Assembly: GCF_013433315.1 (NCBI RefSeq) | Contig: NZ_WXVV01000012.1 | Coordinates: forward strand, 62,001 to 126,000 | DNA from: Pseudomonas crudilactis | Lineage (GTDB): Bacteria > Pseudomonadota > Gammaproteobacteria > Pseudomonadales > Pseudomonadaceae | Direction: 5' to 3' | Length of the DNA stretch: 64,000 nucleotides | In this document: positions 9,688 to 19,786 of the stretch, one piece after another | Position numbering within the stretch: position 1 is the stretch's first letter | Layout: every line of letters starts with the position of its first letter | Notes under the pieces: model-generated | Told to the model about the DNA's origin: nothing | The model's input: the letters and a program-made list of their open reading frames with translations, nothing else | The model's database searches: none | Program-made: the position numbers and the translations under genes

Positions 9688-10707
9688 ATGGCAACGATCA
9701 AGGACGTGGCAGCCCTCGCGGGAATTTCCTACACGACGGTGTCGCATGTGGTGAACAACACCCGGCCGGTCAGTCAGGAAGTGCGGCTGAAAGTCGAGGC
9801 AGCGATCAAGAGCCTCGACTATGTGCCAAGTGCAGTGGCGCGCTCGCTGAAGGCCAAGACGACTGCGACCATCGGCTTGCTGGTGCCGAACAGTCTCAAC
9901 CCGTACTTCGCGGAATTGGCGCGGGGCATCGAGGATTACTGCGAGCGTAACGGCTACTGCGTGATCCTCTGCAACTCCGACGATAACCCTGACAAGCAGC
10001 GCAGCTATTTACGCGTATTGCTGGAGAAGCGCATCGACGGTTTGATCGTCGCCTCCGCTGGCGGTGACAGCGGTCTGGCGCAAGGACTGGCTGGCGTAAA
10101 AACGCCGATGGTCATCGTCGACCGTAGTCTGGATGGTGTCGATGCCGACCTGGTGCGCATCGACCACGAATACGGCGCGTACCTCGCCACCCGACACTTG
10201 CTGGAATTGGGTCACCGCGACATCGCCACCATTGGCGGTCCGGCCAGTACCAGTGTTGCGCAGATGCGTCTGGCCGGATATTGCCGGGCGCTGAAAGAGG
10301 CGGGTGTTGAAGTCCGCCAGAAGCGCATGCTGGAAAGTGATTTCACCAGTACTGGCGGGTACAACGCGGCGGCGACGCTGCTTGAAAGCAATCCGCCGAG
10401 CGCGATTTTTGCCGGTAACGACATGATCGGCATCGGCGTGCTGCGCGCTGCAGCGGAGCGCAATGTTCGCGTGCCGAGCGAGCTGTCGGTGATCGGCTTC
10501 GACGATATCCAGATGAGTCGTTACGTGTATCCGGCACTCACTACGGTGGGGCAGTCGATCCTGCAACTGGGTGAGATGGCCGCCGAAGTGCTGTTGCGAA
10601 GGATTGCTACGCCGACTCTGGGTACCGATCAGCGGATCGTGACCCCGAGTATTGTCTTGCGCGAATCGACCGCACCGTTGTCCGGCGTGTTCACCGAATA
10701 CCGCTGA
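9688..10707 (+). CDS. rbsR: LacI-family ribose operon repressor
   Basis: This 339-residue protein begins with the LacI helix-turn-helix and hinge (ATIKDVAALAGISYTTVSHV, then RSLKAKTT), followed by a periplasmic-binding-like effector domain (GLLVPNSLNPYFAEL, ERNVRVPSELSVIGFDD). It should bind the palindrome at 6036-6049 and release it when ribose is present. Having the regulator inside the transporter operon, between permease and kinase, is the usual Pseudomonas arrangement and gives autoregulation. Confidence 0.92.
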   Translation: MATIKDVAALAGISYTTVSHVVNNTRPVSQEVRLKVEAAIKSLDYVPSAVARSLKAKTTATIGLLVPNSLNPYFAELARGIEDYCERNGYCVILCNSDDNPDKQRSYLRVLLEKRIDGLIVASAGGDSGLAQGLAGVKTPMVIVDRSLDGVDADLVRIDHEYGAYLATRHLLELGHRDIATIGGPASTSVAQMRLAGYCRALKEAGVEVRQKRMLESDFTSTGGYNAAATLLESNPPSAIFAGNDMIGIGVLRAAAERNVRVPSELSVIGFDDIQMSRYVYPALTTVGQSILQLGEMAAEVLLRRIATPTLGTDQRIVTPSIVLRESTAPLSGVFTEYR

Positions 10708-10731
10708 AACCGAATTGACGAGTAATGATGT

Positions 10732-11649
10732 ATGCCAGCAAATGTAGTGGTAATAGGCAGCCTGAACATGGATCTGGTGACTCGCGCGCCGCGACTTCCC
10801 GTCGGCGGTGAAACGCTGATCGGTCATTCCTTTGCCACGGTTTCCGGTGGCAAGGGCGCCAATCAGGCAGTGGCCGCAGCGCGTTTGGGCGCGCAGGTGG
10901 CGATGGTCGGTTGCGTTGGCAATGACGACTATGGCGTGCAGTTGCGTGACGCTCTGCTGGCTGAGCAGATCGATTGTCAGGCCGTGAGTACGGTCGAGGA
11001 TTCCAGTGGTGTGGCGTTGATTGTGGTCGATGACAACAGTCAGAACGCAATTGTCATTGTCGCCGGTGCCAACGGTGCCATGACACCCGCAGTGATCGAC
11101 CGGTTTGATGCAGTGTTGCAAGCCGCCGACGTGATCATCTGCCAGCTCGAAATTCCGGATGCCACGGTGGGACATGCGCTCAAGCGTGCGCGTGCGCTTG
11201 GCAAAATCGTCATCCTCAATCCGGCCCCGGCCAGTCGCCCACTGCCGGCAGACTGGTTTTCCGCAATCGATTACCTGATTCCCAACGAGAGCGAAGCGAC
11301 CGTGTTGAGCGGATCGCCAGTGGACTCGCTGAAAAGCGCAGAAAGTGCCGCCAGCCTACTGATCGCCATGGGGGCGGGCAAAGTCATCATTACCCTCGGT
11401 GCACAAGGTTCGCTGTTCGCCAATGGCCAGAGCTTTGAGCATTTCCCGGCGCCGAAAGTGAAGGCTGTCGACACCACCGCCGCCGGAGACACTTTTGTCG
11501 GTGGCTTCGCGGCGGCGCTGGCCAATGGCAAATCCGAGGTCGAGGCGATTCGCTACGGACAGATTGCCGCCGCGCTGTCGGTAACTCGCGCCGGTGCGCA
11601 ACCGTCCATTCCTACTCAATCCGACGTACAGGCCTTTAAACCCGCATGA
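10732..11649 (+). CDS. rbsK: Ribokinase
   Basis: This 305-residue PfkB-family sugar kinase phosphorylates ribose at O5 with ATP. Signatures are the substrate-binding [13 protein letters not shown], the glycine pair motif [17 protein letters not shown] and the C-terminal PfkB motif [17 protein letters not shown] with the catalytic Asp. It is cytoplasmic and acts directly after RbsABC import. It overlaps rbsD by four bases. Confidence 0.94.
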   Translation: MPANVVVIGSLNMDLVTRAPRLPVGGETLIGHSFATVSGGKGANQAVAAARLGAQVAMVGCVGNDDYGVQLRDALLAEQIDCQAVSTVEDSSGVALIVVDDNSQNAIVIVAGANGAMTPAVIDRFDAVLQAADVIICQLEIPDATVGHALKRARALGKIVILNPAPASRPLPADWFSAIDYLIPNESEATVLSGSPVDSLKSAESAASLLIAMGAGKVIITLGAQGSLFANGQSFEHFPAPKVKAVDTTAAGDTFVGGFAAALANGKSEVEAIRYGQIAAALSVTRAGAQPSIPTQSDVQAFKPA

Positions 11650-12050
11650 AAAAGACTCCCCTGCTTAACGTCGCACTGTCGCGGCTGATCGCGTCTCTGG
11701 GCCATGGCGACATGGTGGTCATTGGTGATGCTGGGCTGCCAGTGCCGCCAGGTGTCGAGTTGATTGATCTGGCGCTGACCCACGGCGTCCCCGATTTCGT
11801 CAGCACCCTGAAAGTCGTGCTCAGCGAGATGCAGGTGGAAAGCCATGCGCTGGCCAAAGAAATCTTCGACAAGCAACCGACCGCACTGACTGCGCTGGAC
11901 GGGTTGAATGAAGAGGGCGCTTTGGGGCGTCGCGATCTGCTCAGTCATGAGCAATTCAAGGTGCTCAGCCGGCAGGCACGGGCGATTGTTCGTACAGGCG
12001 AATGCCAGCCGTACTGCAACATCGTGCTGGTCGCTGGAGTCACCTTTTAA
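11646..12050 (+). CDS. rbsD: D-ribose pyranase
   Basis: This 134-residue protein begins [21 protein letters not shown] and contains the conserved GDAGLPVP and [10 protein letters not shown] segments of RbsD. The enzyme interconverts pyranose and furanose forms of ribose so that ribokinase receives the usable anomer. His in LGHGD is the family's catalytic residue. It is coupled to rbsK by an ATGA overlap. Confidence 0.93.
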   Translation: MKKTPLLNVALSRLIASLGHGDMVVIGDAGLPVPPGVELIDLALTHGVPDFVSTLKVVLSEMQVESHALAKEIFDKQPTALTALDGLNEEGALGRRDLLSHEQFKVLSRQARAIVRTGECQPYCNIVLVAGVTF

Positions 12051-12081
12051 CTTTTGATTTCACAAGCACAAGGAATGCGCC

Positions 12082-13110
12082 ATGCAACGCTATGCTCAGA
12101 AACTGCATCAACTCATCCGGGGTTTACTGCTTTTGTCCGTAATCACTGCGACCGGCGCTCAGGCGGCGGAAAAAATCGACCTGATCATCGATACCGATCC
12201 AGGAGCCGACGATGTGGTCGCCTTGCTGTTCGCACTGGCCTCGCCGGACGAACTGAATATTCGCGCGCTGACCACCGTGGCTGGCAACGTGCGCCTCGAC
12301 AAGACGTCGCGTAATGCACGGCTGGCTCGCGAGTGGGCAGGGCGCGAAGATGTGCCCGTTTACGCCGGCGCGCCGAAGCCGCTGATGCGTACGCCAATCT
12401 ACGCCGAGAACATCCATGGCAAGGAAGGCCTGTCGGGTGTCACGGTGCACGAACCGAAAAAGGGACTGGCTGAAGGCAATGCGGTCAACTATCTGATCGA
12501 TACGTTGAAAAAAGCCAAGCCGCACAGCATCACGATCGCCATGCTCGGCCCGCAGACCAACCTGGCGCTGGCGCTGATCCAGGAGCCTGAAATCGTTCAG
12601 GGCATCAAGGAAGTGGTGATCATGGGCGGGGCGCACTTCAATGGCGGCAACATCACTCCGGTGGCCGAATTCAACCTGTTTGCAGACCCGCAAGCGGCTG
12701 AGGTCGTGCTGAAAAGCGGCGTGAAACTGACTTACCTGCCGCTGGACGTGACGCACAAGATCCTCACCAGTGACGCACGCCTCAAGCAGATCGCTGCGCT
12801 GAACAACAATGCCAGCAAGATTGTCGGTGATATCCTCAATGAGTACATCAAAGGCGACATGGAGCACTACGGTATTCCGGGTGGTCCTGTGCATGACGCT
12901 ACCGTAGTGGCTTATCTGCTCAAGCCGGAACTGTTCACCGGTCGCTCGGTGAATGTCGTGGTGGATAGTCGTGAGGGGCCGACGTTCGGTCAGACCATCG
13001 TCGATTGGTACGATGGCCTGAAAGCGCCAAAAAACGCCTTCTGGGTGGAAAATGGCGACGCGCAAGGCTTCTTTGACTTGCTGACCGAGCGCCTGAAGCG
13101 CCTGAAGTAA
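12082..13110 (+). CDS. Secreted nucleoside hydrolase
   Basis: This 342-residue protein starts after AAGGA and has a signal peptide (LIRGLLLLSVITATGAQA, cleavage after about residue 28). The calcium-binding motif DTDPGADD (37-44) defines the inosine-uridine preferring nucleoside hydrolase family. The downstream MGGAHFNGGNITPVAEFNLF and the H-D-A motif near GGPVHDATVV complete the active site. Being exported, it would release ribose from extracellular or periplasmic nucleosides, which RbsB could then capture. It is the last gene of the rbs operon, 31 bases after rbsD and followed by a terminator. Base specificity cannot be read from the sequence. Confidence 0.88.
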   Translation: MQRYAQKLHQLIRGLLLLSVITATGAQAAEKIDLIIDTDPGADDVVALLFALASPDELNIRALTTVAGNVRLDKTSRNARLAREWAGREDVPVYAGAPKPLMRTPIYAENIHGKEGLSGVTVHEPKKGLAEGNAVNYLIDTLKKAKPHSITIAMLGPQTNLALALIQEPEIVQGIKEVVIMGGAHFNGGNITPVAEFNLFADPQAAEVVLKSGVKLTYLPLDVTHKILTSDARLKQIAALNNNASKIVGDILNEYIKGDMEHYGIPGGPVHDATVVAYLLKPELFTGRSVNVVVDSREGPTFGQTIVDWYDGLKAPKNAFWVENGDAQGFFDLLTERLKRLK

Positions 13111-13118
13111 ATCATTTG

Positions 13119-13145
13119 CCCGCAGGTGCCAGCCTGCGGGTTTTT
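13119..13145 (+). terminator. Terminator of the ribose operon
   Basis: CCCGCAGG (13119-13126) pairs with CCTGCGGG (13133-13140) around a 6-nt loop and is followed by five T residues. It lies eight bases past the nucleoside hydrolase stop and touches the end of the convergent small gene. Confidence 0.88.
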
Positions 13146-13350
13146 ACACCCTTTCAGTGTGTTCGTCGTGTTCGGTCGGGTAGCGCTCGAAAATCTGCTT
13201 GATGAATTGCTTGGCCGCTTCAGTGCCCAGCTCCTTTACCAATAGATCGATACCAATCAGCGCAAGCTCCTCGGTGGTTCCCGGGCTGTAAGAGCTGTGT
13301 CCGTCTGCCCATTTGGCATTAATGGCGGCGTCGATGCTGATGGTGGTCAT
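13144..13350 (-). CDS. Small conserved hypothetical protein
   Basis: This 68-residue soluble protein starts at ATG 13350 (MTTISIDAAINAKWADGHSS), with a longer frame upstream to 13449. The mature sequence is acidic and helical (ELALIGIDLLVKELGTEAAKQFIKQIF), without membrane segments or recognisable motifs. The stop codon falls in the T tract of the ribose operon terminator. I recognise no function, and the true start is uncertain. Confidence 0.55.
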   Translation of the reverse strand: MTTISIDAAINAKWADGHSSYSPGTTEELALIGIDLLVKELGTEAAKQFIKQIFERYPTEHDEHTERV

Positions 13351-13481
13351 GGGAGCGCTCGAAAAGTCGGAAAGTCTGAGTTTCGAGTTAACCATTTTGT
13401 CGGGCGTTTGGCACTGCGACTTAGGCATGAGCGGAGCGCTATGCGACACTTGGTCTTTTAAGGCTTTTCAAGGATCGTGCT

Positions 13482-13787
13482 GTGCAGATCGATTTGAACA
13501 CCCCTGACGGCCTCACGCTCGACGCTGTGCGCCAGTTGCTTGCCTCGGCCAGTGATGACGAGCACACGCAGTTGCGCGTGACCAAGGGCGGTATTGCTTA
13601 CATTTCCTCCGGCGTTACCGGTGGGCAGGAAATTGACGGCTTGCTGTTTCGCCTGGAAACCTGGGCCAAGGGGTCGGGCTACGTGGGCAATGTCGCGGCC
13701 AGTGACGAGGTGTGGGTGATGCAGATTTTCAATGCGCTGAAGGATAACTGGCCGAATCCACCGTTTGACTACATCGACGTCTACTGA
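13482..13787 (+). CDS. Conserved hypothetical protein
   Basis: This 101-residue soluble protein starts with GTG behind AAGGA. The sequence alternates strand and helix (MQIDLNTPDGLTLDAVRQLL, TQLRVTKGGIAYIS, YVGNVAASDEVWVMQIFNAL), suggesting a compact alpha/beta fold. It has no signal peptide or catalytic motif that I recognise. It is divergent from the preceding small gene, so the two share an intergenic promoter region. Confidence 0.65.
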   Translation: MQIDLNTPDGLTLDAVRQLLASASDDEHTQLRVTKGGIAYISSGVTGGQEIDGLLFRLETWAKGSGYVGNVAASDEVWVMQIFNALKDNWPNPPFDYIDVY

Positions 13788-13956
13788 GCGCCGTTAATAT
13801 TCAGTCACGATTGATTGATGAAGTGACGCATGCCGCTCAGGCACACTCGGCGTTTTTCCAATCGTGGGGCAGGGTGATGGCCTTGGCCGTGAAACCAAAC
13901 GCCGGAATGGCGGTCGCACGATCTCAGCTTAACCATTTTGAAAACAAGGAGGCTTC

Positions 13957-14271
13957 ATGCCTTTGAAGTTCGCGACACTGGGTGCACTTATGGCCGCTGC
14001 CATGTTGGCAGGCTGCAGTACGACCTCCAGCGAGTCGGCAAAGGATCCTGTGGCACCAGAAGCCGGTAGCCGCTGTGAAGCCACGGCGGCGGAATTCGCC
14101 ATTGGCAAGAAAGCTTCGCCCGCATTGCTGGAGCAGGCGCGTGCCAAAGCCGGCGCGCAAAATGCCCGTTTCCTCAAGCCCGATGACATGATCACTCTGG
14201 AATACCGCTCTGATCGCCTGAATCTGAACACTGACAACAATCTGGTGATCACTCGCGTCAACTGCGGCTGA
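13957..14271 (+). CDS. Peptidase-inhibitor I78 family lipoprotein
   Basis: This 104-residue protein has AAGGAGG upstream. A lipoprotein signal peptide ends in LAGC (Cys20). The C-terminal half contains the inhibitor I78 pattern: a conserved Cys (GSRCEATAAEFAIGKK), then ARFLKPDDMITLEYRSDRLN and the ending VITRVNCG. The family resembles elastase inhibitors and may protect against proteases at the cell surface. That role is inferred from the family name only. A terminator follows directly. Confidence 0.82.
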   Translation: MPLKFATLGALMAAAMLAGCSTTSSESAKDPVAPEAGSRCEATAAEFAIGKKASPALLEQARAKAGAQNARFLKPDDMITLEYRSDRLNLNTDNNLVITRVNCG

Positions 14272-14299
14272 TCAGACAACCCTTTTGTTGCAGGCATAA

Positions 14300-14326
14300 A
14301 AAACCCCGTCACATGGACGGGGTTTT
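14300..14326. terminator. Bidirectional terminator
   Basis: AAAACCCCGTC (14300-14310) and GACGGGGTTTT (14316-14326) form an 11-bp stem with a 5-nt loop, flanked by A and T tracts. It separates the I78 lipoprotein gene and the convergent cold-shock gene. Confidence 0.88.
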
Positions 14327-14343
14327 TTTAGTGCGCCGAGAAA

Positions 14344-14556
14344 TTACTCTGGGCGAACCTGTGCAGCTTGCATACCCTTTTGGCCTTTCTCAGCCACGAA
14401 GGAAACGGTCTGGCCTTCTTTCAGGCTTTTGAAACCGTCGGATTCGATAGCTTTGAAGTGTACGAACAGGTCGTCACCGCCACCTTGAGGAGTGATGAAG
14501 CCGAAGCCTTTTTCATCGTTGAACCATTTAACGGTGCCGGTTTGGCGATTAGACAT
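14344..14556 (-). CDS. CspA/CapB-type cold-shock protein
   Basis: This 70-residue single cold-shock domain has both RNA-binding motifs, KGFGFI (RNP1) and LFVHF (RNP2). The start [17 protein letters not shown] is nearly identical to CapB-type proteins of Pseudomonas. Such proteins melt RNA secondary structure as chaperones or antiterminators. The internal ATG at 14556 is chosen by homology. The gap upstream (14557-14846, 290 bp) has no gene and probably carries the long 5' leader usual for this family. The exact paralogue name is not certain. Confidence 0.92.
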   Translation of the reverse strand: MSNRQTGTVKWFNDEKGFGFITPQGGGDDLFVHFKAIESDGFKSLKEGQTVSFVAEKGQKGMQAAQVRPE

Positions 14557-14846
14557 GGTGTATCTCCAAGAAACATATATTTTCAGTAGTACTGTGCTGC
14601 TCAGGCCAACTGGGCACACGGGGATATCATAGTCGAAATGTTCGCTTTGGTAGCCCCCCGGACGTGCTGTTTGCCAATCAGTCGTGTTTTCTTTACTGCC
14701 TGTTTCTGCTGAAAGCCCCGGTTTACAAGGCTTTGAGCGGAACGTAAAGACGATAAAAAAACCTGTAAAACCTGCATAAATCCTCCGAAAAGGCTCAAAT
14801 TCAGCCCTTTTCAGAGGCGCTGAGCCGACTCAAAAGACCTTTTTGA

Positions 14847-15149
14847 TCACTTTTTAGCCGGGGTATTTGCCTTGCATTTGGCAATTTGGCCCAACGCTTT
14901 CTGTTGCAATTCAGGGGAGGCCTTGTTGTCCATCAGTGCCTGAATGTCAGCGGCAGGATAGGACTTGATGGCATCAGCGCCACAAGCGCAGTGCGATTTG
15001 GCCGCCGCGGCACCAATTTGCGGAGTAGCCGCTTGGGTGCACTGCGCCATGTACTTCTCACGCTCGCCCTTCGGCCAGTCGGCGTGGGCGCTGAGCGGCA
15101 GCAGCATAACGATAGGGGCGACGACGGCGAACAGGGTATTCAGACGCAT
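14847..15149 (-). CDS. Small secreted cysteine-containing protein
   Basis: This 100-residue protein starts at ATG 15149 behind AAGGAG. A signal peptide (LFAVVAPIVMLLPLSAHA) is followed by a mature helical domain with four cysteines (CTQAA, SHCACGADAIKSYPAADI, AKCKAN), suggesting two disulfides in the periplasm. Similar short exported proteins are common in Pseudomonas, but I know of no assigned function. Confidence 0.7.
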   Translation of the reverse strand: MRLNTLFAVVAPIVMLLPLSAHADWPKGEREKYMAQCTQAATPQIGAAAAKSHCACGADAIKSYPAADIQALMDNKASPELQQKALGQIAKCKANTPAKK

Positions 15150-15520
15150 GCGAGGATGCTCCTTATGGGTCAATGTCTTGTTATCTGAGGGCTGAAGAGC
15201 CCATCAAGTTCAGCACTCTGGCATAAAAACAGACGATTTGCCTTGTGATCAAACAGAGGCGTAAGTGACCGCTCATCTGTGCTAGGATGCCGGGCTCAAG
15301 CGTTCTCAGGCTCCGGATGACGTTCAGTCCCGACAGCGGTCAACGTGCGAATATTTCGATTTGAATCCCAGTCACTCTGGTTCGGTTTTCCGGTTGGCCG
15401 CAAGGCTCCTGCCGCTGTAAGGCAGGCGTTCGTCATTGAATGGCCTGGATCGGATCTTGTACTGGCTCATCCCAACCCACGTGACCTTTGGTAGGGGTCA
15501 CCACTAGGAGAGGAGGCGCC
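15150..15520. other. Leader and promoter region of the thrS operon
   Basis: There is no gene in this 371-bp stretch between divergent genes. It should contain the thrS promoter. A TAGGAT at 15283-15288 could be a -10 but has no convincing -35. A small stem CCTGCC/GGCAGG (15408-15426) lies in the leader. GGAGAGGAGG precedes the thrS start. Confidence 0.5.
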
Positions 15521-17443
15521 ATGCCAACTATTACTCTTCCCGACGGCAGTCAACGTTCATTCGATCACCCGGTTTCCGTAGCCGAGGTCGCCGCATCTAT
15601 TGGTGCCGGTCTGGCCAAAGCCACTCTGGCCGGCAAGGTCAATGGCCAACTGGTCGACGCCAGCGACATCATCAGCAGCGACGCGACCCTGCAAATCATC
15701 ACGCCAAAGGATGAAGAGGGGCTGGAGATCATTCGCCACTCTTGCGCTCACCTGGTGGGTCATGCGGTCAAACAGCTGTACCCGACCGCGAAAATGGTGA
15801 TCGGGCCGGTCATCGACGAAGGCTTCTATTACGACATCGCCTTCGAACGTCCTTTCACTCCGGACGACATGGCTGCCATTGAACAGCGCATGCAGCAGCT
15901 GATCGAGAAAGATTACGACGTCATCAAGAAAGTCACTCCGCGCGCCGAAGTGATCGAAGTGTTCAAGGCCCGTGGCGAAGACTACAAGCTGCGCTTGGTC
16001 GAGGACATGCCGAACGAACAGGCCATGGGTCTGTACTATCACGAAGAATACGTCGACATGTGCCGTGGCCCGCACGTGCCGAACACGCGCTTCCTGAAAT
16101 CCTTCAAGCTGACCAAGCTGTCCGGTGCCTACTGGCGCGGTGACGCCAAGAACGAGCAATTGCAGCGCGTTTACGGCACTGCCTGGGCGGACAAGAAGCA
16201 GCTGGCGGCGTACATCCAGCGTATTGAAGAAGCTGAAAAGCGCGATCACCGCAAGATCGGCAAGCGTCTGGGCCTGTTCCACACCCAGGAAGAATCCCCG
16301 GGCATGGTGTTTTGGCACCCGAACGGCTGGACTCTGTACCAGGTACTCGAGCAGTACATGCGCAAGATCCAGCGCGACAACGGCTATCTTGAGATCAAGA
16401 CCCCTCAAGTCGTTGACCGCAGCCTGTGGGAGAAATCCGGGCACTGGGCCAACTACGCCGACAACATGTTCACCACGCAGTCGGAAAACCGCGACTACGC
16501 CATCAAGCCGATGAACTGCCCTTGCCACGTGCAGGTGTTCAATCAGGGCCTGAAGAGCTACCGCGAGTTGCCGATGCGTCTGGCGGAATTTGGTGCCTGC
16601 CACCGTAACGAGCCGTCAGGTGCGCTGCACGGCATCATGCGCGTACGTGCGTTCACTCAGGACGACGCCCACATCTTCTGCACCGAAGAGCAGATGCAGG
16701 CCGAATCCGCTGCGTTCATCAAGCTGACCATGGACGTTTATCGTGACTTCGGCTTCACCGATGTCGAGATGAAGCTGTCCACTCGTCCGGAAAAACGCGT
16801 CGGTTCCGACGAGCTATGGGATCGCGCTGAGGCTGCACTGGCTGCAGCCCTCGATTCTGCGGGCCTGCCGTACGATCTGCAGCCGGGTGAGGGGGCGTTC
16901 TACGGTCCGAAGATCGAGTTCTCGCTGAAAGACTGCCTTGGTCGGGTCTGGCAATGTGGTACTCTGCAGCTCGATTTTAACCTGCCTGTCCGTTTGGGCG
17001 CTGAATACGTCTCTGAAGACAACAGCCGCAAACACCCGGTGATGTTGCACCGTGCGATCCTCGGTTCCTTCGAGCGATTCGTCGGGATTCTGATCGAGCA
17101 CTACGAAGGTGCGTTCCCTGCATGGCTCGCGCCAACGCAGGCGGTGATCATGAATATCACTGATAAACAGGCAGATTTTGTTGCAGAAGTTGAAAAAACT
17201 CTCAACGAAAGCGGATTTCGTGCCAAGTCCGACTTGAGAAATGAAAAGATCGGCTTTAAAATCCGCGAGCATACTTTGCTCAAGGTTCCCTATCTCTTGG
17301 TAATCGGAGATAAGGAAGTCGAGATGCAGACTGTCGCTGTGCGTACTCGTGAAGGTGCTGACCTGGGCTCGATGCCCGTCGCCCAGTTCGCTGAGTTTCT
17401 CGCGCAAGCGGTTTCCCGGCGTGGTCGCCCAGATTCGGAGTAA
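15521..17443 (+). CDS. thrS: Threonyl-tRNA synthetase
   Basis: This 640-residue protein shows the full class II layout: N-terminal TGS domain (about 1-61, [20 protein letters not shown]), editing domain with [16 protein letters not shown], catalytic core with the zinc Cys in [12 protein letters not shown], motif 2 ([20 protein letters not shown]), motif 3 ([20 protein letters not shown]), and C-terminal anticodon-binding domain. It charges tRNA-Thr and deacylates Ser-tRNA-Thr. ATG 15521, next to a strong GGAGG, is chosen over the 11-codon-longer frame. It heads the thrS-infC-rpmI-rplT cluster. Confidence 0.97.
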   Translation: MPTITLPDGSQRSFDHPVSVAEVAASIGAGLAKATLAGKVNGQLVDASDIISSDATLQIITPKDEEGLEIIRHSCAHLVGHAVKQLYPTAKMVIGPVIDEGFYYDIAFERPFTPDDMAAIEQRMQQLIEKDYDVIKKVTPRAEVIEVFKARGEDYKLRLVEDMPNEQAMGLYYHEEYVDMCRGPHVPNTRFLKSFKLTKLSGAYWRGDAKNEQLQRVYGTAWADKKQLAAYIQRIEEAEKRDHRKIGKRLGLFHTQEESPGMVFWHPNGWTLYQVLEQYMRKIQRDNGYLEIKTPQVVDRSLWEKSGHWANYADNMFTTQSENRDYAIKPMNCPCHVQVFNQGLKSYRELPMRLAEFGACHRNEPSGALHGIMRVRAFTQDDAHIFCTEEQMQAESAAFIKLTMDVYRDFGFTDVEMKLSTRPEKRVGSDELWDRAEAALAAALDSAGLPYDLQPGEGAFYGPKIEFSLKDCLGRVWQCGTLQLDFNLPVRLGAEYVSEDNSRKHPVMLHRAILGSFERFVGILIEHYEGAFPAWLAPTQAVIMNITDKQADFVAEVEKTLNESGFRAKSDLRNEKIGFKIREHTLLKVPYLLVIGDKEVEMQTVAVRTREGADLGSMPVAQFAEFLAQAVSRRGRPDSE

Positions 17444-17448
17444 TTATT

Positions 17449-17994
17449 ATTAAGCGTGAAATGAGACAAGATAAACGAGCTGCACCGAAAGCCCCGATCA
17501 ACGAGAATATCTCGGCACGCGAGGTTCGGTTAATTGGGGCTGAAGGTGAACAGCTTGGGATTGTGTCAATTGAAGACGCGCTTCTTAAGGCTGAAGAGGC
17601 CAAACTGGATTTGGTGGAAATTTCCGCCGATGCAGTACCCCCTGTTTGCAAACTGATGGACTACGGCAAATCGATCTTCGAGAAGAAGAAACAGGTTGCC
17701 GCAGCCAAGAAAAACCAGAAGCAGATTCAGGTTAAAGAAATCAAGTTTCGTCCAGGGACGGAGGAAGGGGATTACCAGGTAAAACTGCGCAACCTGGTAC
17801 GTTTCCTGAGTGATGGGGACAGGGCCAAGGTATCCTTGCGATTCCGCGGCCGTGAGATGGCCCACCAGGAGCTGGGGATGGAACTCCTCAAGCGGGTTGA
17901 AGCTGACCTGCTCGAGTACGGTTCGGTCGAACAGCATCCTAAGATGGAAGGACGCCAGCTGATCATGGTCATCGCCCCGAAAAAGAAGAAGTAA
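17449..17994 (+). CDS. infC: Translation initiation factor IF-3, non-canonical ATT start
   Basis: This 181-residue protein prevents premature 50S joining and proofreads initiator tRNA on the 30S subunit. The N-domain ([21 protein letters not shown]), linker ([34 protein letters not shown]) and C-domain ([20 protein letters not shown]) are all present. The start is taken as ATT at 17449, giving the N terminus [14 protein letters not shown] known in Pseudomonas. A second ATT directly before it (17446) is equally spaced from GGAG. The rare start codon underlies IF-3 autoregulation in E. coli. The ATG at 17461 would remove conserved residues. Confidence 0.95.
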   Translation: MKREMRQDKRAAPKAPINENISAREVRLIGAEGEQLGIVSIEDALLKAEEAKLDLVEISADAVPPVCKLMDYGKSIFEKKKQVAAAKKNQKQIQVKEIKFRPGTEEGDYQVKLRNLVRFLSDGDRAKVSLRFRGREMAHQELGMELLKRVEADLLEYGSVEQHPKMEGRQLIMVIAPKKKK

Positions 17995-18054
17995 TCAACA
18001 GGGCACGGCAGGCCTTCTGATTATGTTTATCAACTGAATGCGGAGTATCCGAAC

Positions 18055-18249
18055 ATGCCAAAAATGAAAACCAAAAGTGGTGCTGCTAAGCGGTTTCTGA
18101 AAACTGCTAACGGTATCAAGCACAAGCACGCTTTCAAGAGCCACATCCTGACTAAAATGTCGACCAAGCGTAAGCGTCAACTGCGCGGTAGCAGCTTGCT
18201 GCATCCGTCTGACGTGGCAAAAGTCGAGCGCATGCTGCGCCTTCGTTAA
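18055..18249 (+). CDS. rpmI: 50S ribosomal protein L35
   Basis: This 64-residue, very basic protein begins [19 protein letters not shown] and contains [22 protein letters not shown], the L35 signature. It lies between infC and rplT as in nearly all gamma-proteobacteria. The 60-bp gap to infC leaves room for the L20-responsive leader known in E. coli, though I cannot verify that structure here. Confidence 0.96.
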   Translation: MPKMKTKSGAAKRFLKTANGIKHKHAFKSHILTKMSTKRKRQLRGSSLLHPSDVAKVERMLRLR

Positions 18250-18277
18250 TTTTAGTCAAGAATAGAGGAAGTAACTC

Positions 18278-18634
18278 ATGGCTCGTGTAAAGCGTGGCGT
18301 CATTGCCCGTAAGCGTCACAAAAAAATTCTGAAACTTGCTAAAGGCTACTACGGCGCACGCTCCCGCGTATTCCGTGTTGCCAAGCAAGCGGTAATCAAG
18401 GCAGGCCAATACGCCTACCGTGACCGTCGTCAGAAAAAACGTCAGTTCCGCGCTCTGTGGATCGCTCGTATCAATGCTGGTGCTCGTGTTAACGGTCTGT
18501 CCTACAGCCGTTTCATCGCTGGCCTGAAAAAAGCGTCCATCGAGATCGACCGTAAGGTTCTGGCTGATCTGGCAGTGAACGAAAAAGCGGTGTTTGCTGC
18601 GATTGTCGAGAAAGCTAAAGCCACCTTGGCTTAA
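18278..18634 (+). CDS. rplT: 50S ribosomal protein L20
   Basis: This 118-residue basic protein begins [20 protein letters not shown] with the conserved [24 protein letters not shown]. It is an early 23S rRNA-binding assembly protein and, in E. coli, the translational repressor of rpmI-rplT. It is followed by a strong terminator before pheS. Confidence 0.97.
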   Translation: MARVKRGVIARKRHKKILKLAKGYYGARSRVFRVAKQAVIKAGQYAYRDRRQKKRQFRALWIARINAGARVNGLSYSRFIAGLKKASIEIDRKVLADLAVNEKAVFAAIVEKAKATLA

Positions 18635-18690
18635 GTACCCCCGACAATCACCCGGTCTCACTTCCGTGGGGCCAGGTGGTAAACGTCTTA

Positions 18691-19760
<1,070 letters not shown>

Positions 19761-19786
19761 TCGTAACGAATTCTTAGGAGAGCAGG

